DNA of 8,044 nt from Actinomycetes bacterium (GTDB lineage: Bacteria; Actinomycetota; Actinomycetes; Actinomycetales; Microbacteriaceae), in NCBI GenBank assembly GCA_030425055.1, contig JAUHVN010000118.1, positions 1 to 8,044 on the forward strand, in the 5' to 3' direction. Below the pieces are notes generated by a model, which searched no databases, had not been told where the DNA came from, and was given only the letters and a program-made list of their open reading frames with translations. Positions 1 to 4,968 of the stretch are shown piece after piece (positions within the stretch are counted from its first letter, which is position 1; every line of letters starts with the position of its first letter). The position numbers and the translations under genes are program-made.

Positions 1-1
1 G

Positions 2-910
2 GCCCTGCGCCGCGTGACAAGCGGCCTGCGCCACAGCAAGCATCGCGACGCCGAGGCGATCCACCACCACTACGACGTCTCGAACACCTTCTACGAGTGG
101 GTGCTCGGCGCCTCGATGACGTACACGTGCGCGTGCTATCCGACATCCGACGCCTCGCTCGATGCCGCGCAGGAGAACAAGTACCGGCTGGTGTTCGAGA
201 AGCTGCGGCTGAAGCCGGGCGATCGGCTGCTCGATGTCGGATGCGGGTGGGGCGGCATGGTGCGCTACGCGGCCCGTCAGGGCGTCAGGTCAACGGGCGT
301 GACGCTGTCACGTGAGCAGTCGTCGTGGGCTCAGCGCGCCATCGCCGAGCAAGGCCTGGGCGACCTGGCCGAGGTGCGCTACGGCGACTATCGCGACGTC
401 GCCGAGACCGGTTTCGACGCGGTATCGTCGATCGGGCTGCTCGAGCACATCGGGGTGCGCAACTACACGTCGTACTTCAGGTTCCTTCGATCGCGGATGC
501 GCCCCGGTGCGCTGCTGCTGAACCACTGCATCACGCGCCCCGACAACCGCAGCGAGGCGGCCGCGAAGGGGTTCATCGACCGCTACGTCTTCCCCGACGG
601 CGAGCTCACCGGCTCGGGCCGGATCATCACCGTGGCGCAGGACGTCGGCCTCGAGGTGCTGCACGAGGAGAACCTTCGGCCGCACTACGCGCTGACCCTG
701 CGCGACTGGTGCGCCAACCTCGTCGCCCACTGGGACGAGGCGGTCGCCGAGGTCGGGTTGCCGACGGCGAAGGTCTGGGGCCTGTACATGGCCGGGTCTC
801 GTCTCGCTTTCGAGAAGGGCGGGATCCAACTGCACCAGGTGCTCGCCGTGAATCCCCACGACGACGGTCGCATCGGCGACCCGCCGCTGCGGCCGTGGTG
901 GACGCCGTAG
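2..910 (+). CDS. Cyclopropane-fatty-acyl-phospholipid synthase family SAM methyltransferase (5' end cut by window)
   Basis: Known role of the family: SAM-dependent transfer of a methylene or methyl group to the double bond of acyl chains in membrane phospholipids. The frame is open from base 2, and the GTG at 14 is probably internal because family members are roughly 400 residues and the usual N-terminal domain is missing, so the true start should lie upstream of the window. Numbered from the GTG, visible landmarks are the entry motif HHHYDVSN (17-24), the TYTCACYP segment (36-43) where E. coli CFA synthase has its active-site Cys, the SAM-binding glycine loop LDVGCGWGG (73-81), GVTLSREQ (95-102), GLLEHIG with the conserved Glu (144), LLNHCITRPDNR (168-179), FIDRYVFPDGEL (187-198), and the C-terminal LYMAGS and IQLHQVL blocks (257-262, 271-277). 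The C-terminus looks complete. A nested hairpin follows the stop. The fold is clear; the exact product (cyclopropane or methyl-branched lipid) is not. Confidence 0.9.
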   Translation, partial: ALRRVTSGLRHSKHRDAEAIHHHYDVSNTFYEWVLGASMTYTCACYPTSDASLDAAQENKYRLVFEKLRLKPGDRLLDVGCGWGGMVRYAARQGVRSTGVTLSREQSSWAQRAIAEQGLGDLAEVRYGDYRDVAETGFDAVSSIGLLEHIGVRNYTSYFRFLRSRMRPGALLLNHCITRPDNRSEAAAKGFIDRYVFPDGELTGSGRIITVAQDVGLEVLHEENLRPHYALTLRDWCANLVAHWDEAVAEVGLPTAKVWGLYMAGSRLAFEKGGIQLHQVLAVNPHDDGRIGDPPLRPWWTP

Positions 911-915
911 ATGAC

Positions 916-952
916 GAGCCGATCTCGCCGATGGCGAGCGCGCCACCGGCTC
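916..952 (+). terminator. Nested hairpin after the methyltransferase gene (terminator-like)
   Basis: Five bases after the methyltransferase stop there are two nested perfect inverted repeats. The outer arms are GAGCCG (916-921) and CGGCTC (947-952). The inner arms are CTCGCC (924-929) and GGCGAG (933-938) around a GAT loop. No T-tract follows, so this is not a textbook intrinsic terminator, but the position suggests transcription termination or 3'-end protection. Confidence 0.45.
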
Positions 953-960
953 TCTCGCTC

Positions 961-1170
961 TCAGCGGACGGCGGCGGTCGCATGCAGGATCACCTCGGCG
1001 ACCGGATCCGGCTGGGAGACGCCGACGGCGTGCGATCCACCCCGCAGGATGCGGTGGAGCTGCGGTCGAGCTCGCTCGGCCATGCGTCGGTGGCCCGCGG
1101 GATCGGCCCCGTCCTCGAGGATCCGGGCCGCCGGCCTCGGCCGGCAGTGTGTCGCCTCTTCGCTCTGCAC
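961..1170 (-). pseudogene. Alpha/beta-hydrolase remnant (C-terminal His region kept, middle lost)
   Basis: This 69-codon minus-strand frame has strongly GC-ending codons. Its last ~45 residues resemble the end of an alpha/beta-fold hydrolase: HRRMAERA, then GGSHAVGVSQPDPVAEVI (catalytic-His loop and final helix), then a natural stop at 961-963. Intact enzymes are about 230-300 residues, and the nucleophile elbow (GxSxG) and acid residue are absent here. The frame opens with a GTG (1168-1170) two bases after the MarR stop. One explanation is that start and end survive and the middle was deleted, with a junction around 1110-1135 where the sequence stops looking like a hydrolase. It should be non-functional. 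The family call rests on pattern recognition of a short tail, and a chance frame cannot be excluded. Confidence 0.45.
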
Positions 1171-1172
1171 CT

Positions 1173-1562
1173 TTACTCGGGCTGAAACGGTCGGATGCGG
1201 GTAAGGAGGCCGAGGAGCTGGGAGCGCTCCGTCGCCGTCAGCGCGTCCCAGGACGCAGTTGCGTGCACTCGGTCGCGCAGCGTCGCCCAGAGCTCGCGCC
1301 CATGGTCGGTGAGTTCAAGAACTCGCTTGCGACCGTCGGTGGGGTGGCCGACTCGAACGATCAGCCCGGCGTGTTGCAGACGGTCGGCGATGAGGCTCGC
1401 GGTCGAGGGATCGCGGTCGAGCAGGCGGGCGAGGTCGCGGGGAGTGACCGGCAGGTCGCTGGTGGCGAGGATGCGGATCGCCGGGCCTGCTGAGGGCGGT
1501 GCGTCGAACTCGCGCAATGTCGACTCGATCGCTTCGCGCGCGGCGTCGGCGATCTCGAGCAA
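1173..1562 (-). CDS. MarR-family winged-helix transcriptional regulator (start uncertain)
   Basis: Dimeric MarR proteins repress nearby genes and let go on ligand binding. From the TTG at 1562 the product is 129 residues, slightly shorter than the usual 135-165. The winged HTH spans roughly 28-86: AIRILATSDLPVTPRDLARLLDR, a recognition helix STASLIADRLQHAG (53-66), and the wing with the characteristic DGRKR (76-80) followed by LELTDHGRELW. C-terminal helices (105-124) would complete the dimerisation domain. TTG is the only standard start left in frame before a TAA at 1590-1592, but a good ribosome-binding site sits 21 bases upstream of it, better placed for an ATC codon at 1572-1574. Translation from there would restore a MIQLLLEIAD-type first helix. 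The hydrolase remnant lies immediately downstream on the same strand and may once have been its target. Confidence 0.8.
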   Translation of the reverse strand: MLEIADAAREAIESTLREFDAPPSAGPAIRILATSDLPVTPRDLARLLDRDPSTASLIADRLQHAGLIVRVGHPTDGRKRVLELTDHGRELWATLRDRVHATASWDALTATERSQLLGLLTRIRPFQPE

Positions 1563-1583
1563 GAGCTGGATGATCGCCGCTTT

Positions 1584-1589
1584 CTCCCT
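1584..1589 (-). promoter_or_regulatory. Shine-Dalgarno AGGGAG ahead of the MarR gene
   Basis: On the minus strand AGGGAG is followed by nine bases (AAAGCGGCG) and then ATC (1572-1574), an optimal start distance. The nearest standard start, TTG at 1560-1562, is 21 bases away, which is too far. Either translation begins at a rare ATC, the start codon has mutated, or the site is fortuitous. Confidence 0.4.
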
Positions 1590-1815
1590 TTAGCGGCTCG
1601 AACCACCGGTCGATCTGATAGCGCGGCTCGCGCGGGCGCGACGGGCACAGTTCGGAGACCGAGGGACTCGACCCCTCTCGAAGTGACCAGCGCTGCTCCG
1701 GCGTCGGCCAGTCCACCTCTCAGGCCAACGACGGCGAGACGTTCTCGTCGTCAAAGACATCACGCGTCGCAGCGAGCATGTAGGGATGTCAGAGGCGCGA
1801 CGTAGCGTGGCGGCC

Positions 1816-2121
1816 ATGACGAACACTGATGTCCTTGTGGAAGGCGAACCCGCCGGATTGCTCCTTGAAGCACTGACAGCCGTGATGGAGAACTCCGAAG
1901 AACTCGACGGGATGGTCAGGTTCCAAGGCCCGTTGGCAGGCGATAGCGGCGCCGCGCTCGTGCACGCGCTCGGAAGAGTCACGGCGGAGTTGCGCGCCGA
2001 CGACATGCGTAGCTTCCTCCCCGGAGCAACACCCAACACGCGCACAGAAGAGCAGCGGGCCGCTGACGCCTTCTTTGTCCTCGTCGAGCGACTGGACGAG
2101 GCCATCACTGGGTGCGCATGA
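1816..2121 (+). CDS. Small acidic hypothetical protein
   Basis: I do not recognise this 101-residue protein. It is soluble and mostly helical in appearance, with no signal peptide, membrane segment or Cys/His metal motif. Visible features are an acidic N-terminal half (EGEPAG, MENSEELDG) and a C-terminal amphipathic stretch RAADAFFVLVERLDEAI (81-97). The ATG at 1816 is preferred, giving MTNTDVLVEG; an in-frame ATG at 1786 would add ten residues, but a GGG touches it and leaves no proper ribosome-binding spacing. Neither start has a strong site. By hand count about 28 of 101 codons end in A or T, more than in the flanking metabolic genes, which hints at acquired DNA or weak expression. It converges on the HTH/nucleotidyltransferase operon with a gap of about 100 bases. 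It could be an accessory-island protein or a cell-specific orphan; no function is assigned. Confidence 0.6.
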   Translation: MTNTDVLVEGEPAGLLLEALTAVMENSEELDGMVRFQGPLAGDSGAALVHALGRVTAELRADDMRSFLPGATPNTRTEEQRAADAFFVLVERLDEAITGCA

Positions 2122-2193
2122 TTCCGCGGGTTCTGCGGTCGCGAACAGTGTCGTCGGCCAGGTCAGCCGGTCGATCCGCGACAGAGACGCGAC

Positions 2194-2228
2194 GGCGCTT
2201 CGGCGCTCCTGAGGGCCTCGCTCAGGCC
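2194..2228. terminator. Two hairpins between convergent genes
   Basis: In the gap between two converging genes there is GCGC-TTCG-GCGC (2195-2206, TTCG tetraloop) and, straddling the nucleotidyltransferase stop codon, GGCCT-CGCTC-AGGCC (2214-2228). Together they could act as a bidirectional terminator. Stems are only 4-5 bp and there is no T-run, so in DNA this GC-rich they may be chance. Confidence 0.3.
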
Positions 2229-2950
2229 GCGGAGATAGCTGCGATGATCGCATCCGCTGCGCGTTGCCCGATGGCGCGGTCGTTGGCATCGAGAACCATC
2301 CAGGCGTCGTGGCCGCTGTCGCCGAGCTGATCGAACGCGGGCCGCAGGTGCTGCTTATCGCGTCGGGTGAGCCGGTCCAGGCCGAGCCCGCGCCGGCCTC
2401 CGGCGGCGGCCAGCAATATCGCTAGGTCGTCGAGGTGTCGGCCTCTGTCGCGCTGGTCGACGGCGTACGCGGCGGCCTTCGCCACGATCGCGCCGAGAGC
2501 ATCCGGCACCGCAATGCGGACAACGCGGTCGGCGCCATGCAGGTCGTACCAGTCTCGGCGGTCGATCGCCTGCCGGGCTGCCGGAGCCTGGAAGATCGAT
2601 CGCCGCGCCCACCGCGCGGACGCCCCTCGTTCCACCATGACATCGACGAACTCGTCACCCCGTCGGAATCGATGCAGCACACGGCGACCGAGAGACTCCG
2701 CCGGGCGGAGCCCGATCTCCTGCAACGGTCCGGCAACTGCGCCGACGCTTGATGCTGCAACGTTCAGCAGCAGGTCGACATCCTCGGTCGGGCGCGAAGC
2801 GGTGACTCCGGCACGCAACGCGTGCGCGTGCACCATGAGCCCGCCGACCAACACCCACTCGCCCGGGGTCGTGACCTCGGCGATCTCGAACAGCAGGCTC
2901 CAGGGACGCTCGCCGTCTGGGACGACGATCAGGTGTTCCGCGTCAGCCAC
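2222..2950 (-). CDS. Nucleotidyltransferase-fold protein, AbiEii/MenT-like toxin candidate
   Basis: The 242-residue protein has the signature of a polymerase-beta-type nucleotidyltransferase: VLVGGLMVHAHALRAG (33-48) with the Gly-Gly loop at 36-37, then RPTEDVDLLL (53-62) with metal-binding Asp57 and Asp59, and FVDVMVE (101-107) offering a third carboxylate at Asp103. The helical C-terminal half contains KAAAYAVDQRDRGRHLDDLA (158-177), with Lys and Asp residues placed as in AbiEii-type proteins. Known relatives (AbiEii, MenT) are toxins that transfer nucleotides, for MenT3 onto tRNA; the substrate here is unknown. The start is a GTG with GAGG five bases upstream (2956-2959), inside the end of the HTH gene; the 22-nt overlap implies translational coupling, as with antitoxin-toxin pairs. 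Length and catalytic residues look intact. A non-toxic housekeeping nucleotidyltransferase is the main alternative. Confidence 0.75.
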   Translation of the reverse strand: MADAEHLIVVPDGERPWSLLFEIAEVTTPGEWVLVGGLMVHAHALRAGVTASRPTEDVDLLLNVAASSVGAVAGPLQEIGLRPAESLGRRVLHRFRRGDEFVDVMVERGASARWARRSIFQAPAARQAIDRRDWYDLHGADRVVRIAVPDALGAIVAKAAAYAVDQRDRGRHLDDLAILLAAAGGRRGLGLDRLTRRDKQHLRPAFDQLGDSGHDAWMVLDANDRAIGQRAADAIIAAISAA

Positions 2951-3597
2951 GCCTGCCTCATCTCGTCAAGCGCGCGCACTCCGATCGAACGGACGCGGGA
3001 CGCCGCAGACCGAGCGCAGTCCACAGCGACGAGCGCGCGCGGGGCCGTTTCGCCGGAGATCCAGGAACGGTCGCCGGATCGGAACGCGTGGATCGCAACC
3101 CCACCGTCGCCGTGCTCCACCAGACCGGCGTCGTCAACAAGGTCGTCCAGCTCGCCCACGCGAATGTAGCCGTGGACCGTGTCCGACTGCCCGACGAGCC
3201 GCTCTCCCAACACAGCGATCGCGGACTCGCCCGTGAGCACCAGAGCGTCCCGCGCGACATCCGGATGCCGGGCGGTGAAGCGTCGCACCGTCACCGACTG
3301 CGCCAGTCTGCGCCACAACACTTCGGTCTCCGTCGTGCGGATCAGCTCCCACGTTCTCGCGTCGTTGGTCTCACCCGTCGACAGCGCATCGACGACCGAC
3401 CGCACCCTGTCTTCGGACCAGGGCCGACCGCCGTCGGTGGCGATGCGCGCGCGTTCGGCGACGGAGGCGAGGTCGACGAGCCAGCCCCGCGCGCTGATCC
3501 GCCGCCCGACGAGTTCGCCGGACCGCAACATCTGACTCACCCGCTCCTGCGACAACCCGAGGCGCCGCGCAGCATCAGCCGTCGTCACCTCAGTCAT
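2929..3597 (-). CDS. HTH DNA-binding protein, putative antitoxin/autoregulator partner of the nucleotidyltransferase
   Basis: The 222-residue protein begins with an excisionase/MerR-like helix-turn-helix: TTADAARRLGLSQERVSQML (5-24), then RSGELVGRRISARGWLVDLASV (25-46), matching the wing plus tryptophan-containing strand that follows such HTHs. A linker GGRPWSEDRV (57-66) leads to a larger domain (about 85-215) with LVLTGESAIAVL, VHGYIRVGELDDLVDD and ALVAVDCARS blocks. This layout resembles the two-domain AbiEi antitoxins (N-terminal wHTH plus C-terminal domain), though I cannot place it in a named family. The ATG at 3597 is well supported: GAAGGG (3604-3609) lies six bases upstream. The reading frame stays open further upstream, but that part looks non-coding. 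Position as first gene, 22-nt overlap with the nucleotidyltransferase gene, and an AT-rich imperfect palindrome just upstream all fit an autoregulating antitoxin. Confidence 0.72.
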   Translation of the reverse strand: MTEVTTADAARRLGLSQERVSQMLRSGELVGRRISARGWLVDLASVAERARIATDGGRPWSEDRVRSVVDALSTGETNDARTWELIRTTETEVLWRRLAQSVTVRRFTARHPDVARDALVLTGESAIAVLGERLVGQSDTVHGYIRVGELDDLVDDAGLVEHGDGGVAIHAFRSGDRSWISGETAPRALVAVDCARSAASRVRSIGVRALDEMRQAWLTRNT

Positions 3598-3616
3598 CAG
3601 AAACCCTTCGCTTGAA

Positions 3617-3638
3617 CGAATAGTTACGATGATACTCG
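3617..3638 (-). promoter_or_regulatory. Putative promoter/operator of the HTH-nucleotidyltransferase operon
   Basis: This 22-base stretch, 20 bases upstream of the HTH start, is strikingly AT-richer than its surroundings. Its ends form imperfect inverted arms (CGAATA against TACTCG), as expected for an operator. On the minus strand it includes TATCAT (3629-3634), a 5/6 match to a -10 box. TTGACG (3657-3662) is a 5/6 -35 match, but the 22-base spacer is too long for that exact pairing. Confidence 0.35.
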
Positions 3639-3755
3639 CACCTCGGGGCGAGCGCGCGTCAAGATGCGCGGATGCCGGCATCCTCGAGCGCGTCACGGGC
3701 TCTGCCCCACCCGGCGGTCGTCGGAGTCGAGCTCGGCCACAGCATCCGTAGCCAG

Positions 3756-4112
3756 TCACTGGCGGGTCTGCATCGCATGCAGCGCCTGTGGCCGCTGCGG
3801 CATCGGCGACTCACCGTCGTCGCCATCCCAGTTCCTGCCGTACTGATCTGGGATGCTCCCCCAGCCCCGGTACGGCAGCGGCTTGTCGGGCACGACTCCG
3901 AACTCGTCGAGCGGATCGATCTTGCGGTCGCCGACCACGCAGCGGTGCACCCACTCTTCGCCGAGATCGAACGCGTACTGGAACTCCGCGCCGAGCGTCA
4001 CAACTCGCCCGAACTCGTCGAAGCCTGTCTCGCCCATGACGAGGCGCGGGCGCTCGAGATCGGCGGAGAACTCGCAGCCGTCAGTGCGCAGGTGGGAATG
4101 CTCAACTACACC
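3756..4112 (-). pseudogene. pRiA4b ORF-3-like protein, C-terminal remnant
   Basis: Read on the minus strand, the frame contains a block typical of pRiA4b ORF-3-like proteins: FQYAFDLGEEWVHRCVV (19-35 counted from the ATG at 4037), then DPLDEFGVVPDKPLPY, then GWGSIPDQYGRNWDGDDGE (58-76), and a natural stop at 3756-3758. The 93-residue frame from that ATG cannot be the whole gene, since family members are considerably longer. Coding-like sequence continues upstream of the ATG (DGCEFSADLERPRLVMGET) to about 4085, where it runs into SDR sequence on the other strand; an in-frame TGA follows at 4113-4115. So the N-terminal half was removed by a rearrangement. Family function is unknown; members occur on plasmids and near mobile DNA. 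Whether a short product is still made from 4037 is unclear, as no good ribosome-binding site precedes it. Confidence 0.6.
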
Positions 4113-4444
4113 TCATCCAAGCGAGCCCTCTCGCGGTGGCTCCGCAGGGCGAGCATCATGCCGCACTGGGCCGGAGCCGGCATCGCGCTCAACGCCGTCG
4201 CCCCGGGGACGGTGATCACACCGATGATGAAGGACATGCTCGCGACACCGGAGATGGTCGCCATGGTCGACGCACATGCGCCGATACTGTCGCTCAGCTG
4301 CTGATCTGGCTGACGAGCGCCGCGAACACCCACGTCACCGGCCAGACCATCCCGATCGACGGGGGCGCGGAAACCGTGATCCGGGGCGACGATGTATGGG
4401 CGTGGGACGACGCACGCGTATCGCGTGCGATGGCCGCCTTATGA
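4092..4444 (+). pseudogene. Short-chain dehydrogenase/reductase remnant (3-alpha-HSD-like), C-terminal part with internal lesion
   Basis: From about 4092 the plus strand encodes the C-terminal half of a classical SDR: the catalytic YTSSK (Tyr codon 4107, Lys codon 4119), RRASIMPHWAGAGIALNAV, APGTVITPMMKDML, then VDAHAP. The frame then changes near 4281-4290, and the rest continues one frame over: LLIWLTSAANTHVTGQ, IPIDGGAETVIRGDDVW, stop at 4442-4444. In intact relatives these blocks are separated by about ten residues (a RxxxPEDVA-type linker) that are missing here, so a small deletion with frame change occurred. The N-terminal Rossmann TGxxxGxG motif and catalytic Ser are absent, replaced by the pRiA4b-like sequence. 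The closest style is the 3-alpha-hydroxysteroid dehydrogenase/carbonyl reductase type. It cannot be active. Confidence 0.8.
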
Positions 4445-4588
4445 GGGTCGCCGCCACGTGAAGGCGGGGTCCGCGCGATCGGTGAACGCGGCGCGACCGA
4501 TGGCGCGGTCCTCACGTGCGCCGGGCAGCGCCGACCACCCCAGGCGCACAGCCTCGACGCTCTCGTCGCGAGCAGCTGCGTCGAATGA
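4439..4588 (-). pseudogene. Enoyl-CoA hydratase/isomerase-like C-terminal remnant
   Basis: About 48 minus-strand codons (from roughly 4588) with coding-style GC3 end at a TAA (4439-4441). The tail reads AAARDESVEAVRLGWSAL, then EDRAIGRAAFTDRADPAF, then TWRRPS. This fits the crotonase-family ending, where a helix is followed by a (D/E)xxEGxxAF-x-(E/D)(K/R)R-x-PxFxGR pattern. The other 200 or so residues, including the oxyanion-hole region, are missing; upstream the sequence switches into GlpD in another frame. Its stop nearly abuts the SDR stop on the opposite strand, as if two genes originally converged here. Enoyl-CoA hydratase and SDR genes often neighbour each other in actinobacterial acyl-CoA or steroid catabolism. 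The family call rests on a short tail. Confidence 0.45.
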
Positions 4589-4868
4589 GCGCGTTGCGTT
4601 CCTGGACCGACTCGCGAACGAGGCGGAACTCACCGTTCTCGAGGTAGCGGATGCCGCCGTGGACCATGTGCGAAGAGCCGGCCGATGCGCCCGACACGAA
4701 GTCATCCCGCTCGACGAGGGTGACCGCGACACCCTGCATGGCGAGCTCGCGCAGCAGCCCGAGTCCATTGATGCCGCCGCCGACGATCAGCACGTCCACG
4801 CGCGGGTCCGCACGAACCTTCTCGAGGACGGCATCGCGGACCGTCGGTGGCGGATGGTGAGTACTCAC
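4512..4868 (-). pseudogene. glpD: Glycerol-3-phosphate dehydrogenase (FAD-dependent), N-terminal fragment
   Basis: GlpD oxidises glycerol 3-phosphate to dihydroxyacetone phosphate with FAD at the membrane. Only about the first 96 of some 550-600 residues remain: the N-terminal VRDAVLEKVRADPRVDVLIV, the FAD-binding glycine motif VGGGINGLG (29-37), VERDDFVSGASAGSSHMVHG, then GGIRYLENGEFRLVRE and ERNALIR (90-96). After that residue (around base 4581) the frame reads unrelated SCSRRERRG-type sequence to a stop at 4512. The front end is intact: GTG start at 4866-4868 with GAGGAG (4873-4878) four bases ahead, so a 118-residue truncated FAD-domain stub could still be translated. It lies 100 bases downstream of DUF2804 on the same strand. 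The deletion fused it out of frame to the enoyl-CoA-hydratase-like tail. Confidence 0.88.
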
Positions 4869-4968
4869 GGTGCTCCTCTCCAGGGGTGGACGCCCAACTT
4901 TGCCACGGCCGGTCAGCGCTGAGCACCTCCGCGCAACAACGTGCAGAGTCACGCGTCAGCGGAGCCGT

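Noticed and set aside
325..1185. Long plus-strand open frame (286 codons) overlapping the methyltransferase and beyond
   Set aside because: It is the +2 shadow of the methyltransferase, Arg/Ala/Pro-rich with no motifs, and runs on into intergenic DNA.
1655..1683. Minus-strand GAGGG-GTCGAGT-CCCTC, like a tRNA T-arm followed by GGTCTCC
   Set aside because: No matching GGAGACC acceptor strand, anticodon arm or D-arm lies upstream, and the loop begins with G instead of T. It could be a tRNA 3'-end attachment-site scrap, but nothing else supports that.
1590..2108. 172-codon minus-strand frame covering the small orphan gene
   Set aside because: Ser/Arg-rich shadow of the plus-strand orphan; no recognisable domain. 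The orphan itself is only moderately supported.
3663..3755. Minus-strand tail WLRMLWPSS...ARDALEDAGIRAS ending at TGA
   Set aside because: About 30 coding-like codons between the pRiA4b-like stop and the HTH promoter; too short and without a recognisable motif to call a gene remnant.
3672..4304. A 210-codon plus-strand frame that could be called an intact SDR
   Set aside because: Only its last third is SDR-like; the first two thirds are antisense to the pRiA4b-like fragment and lack the Rossmann glycine motif.
4913..4922. Perfect 10-bp palindrome TCAGCGCTGA upstream of the glpD stub
   Set aside because: A single short GC-rich palindrome is expected by chance; no second copy or promoter boxes were seen to make it an operator.
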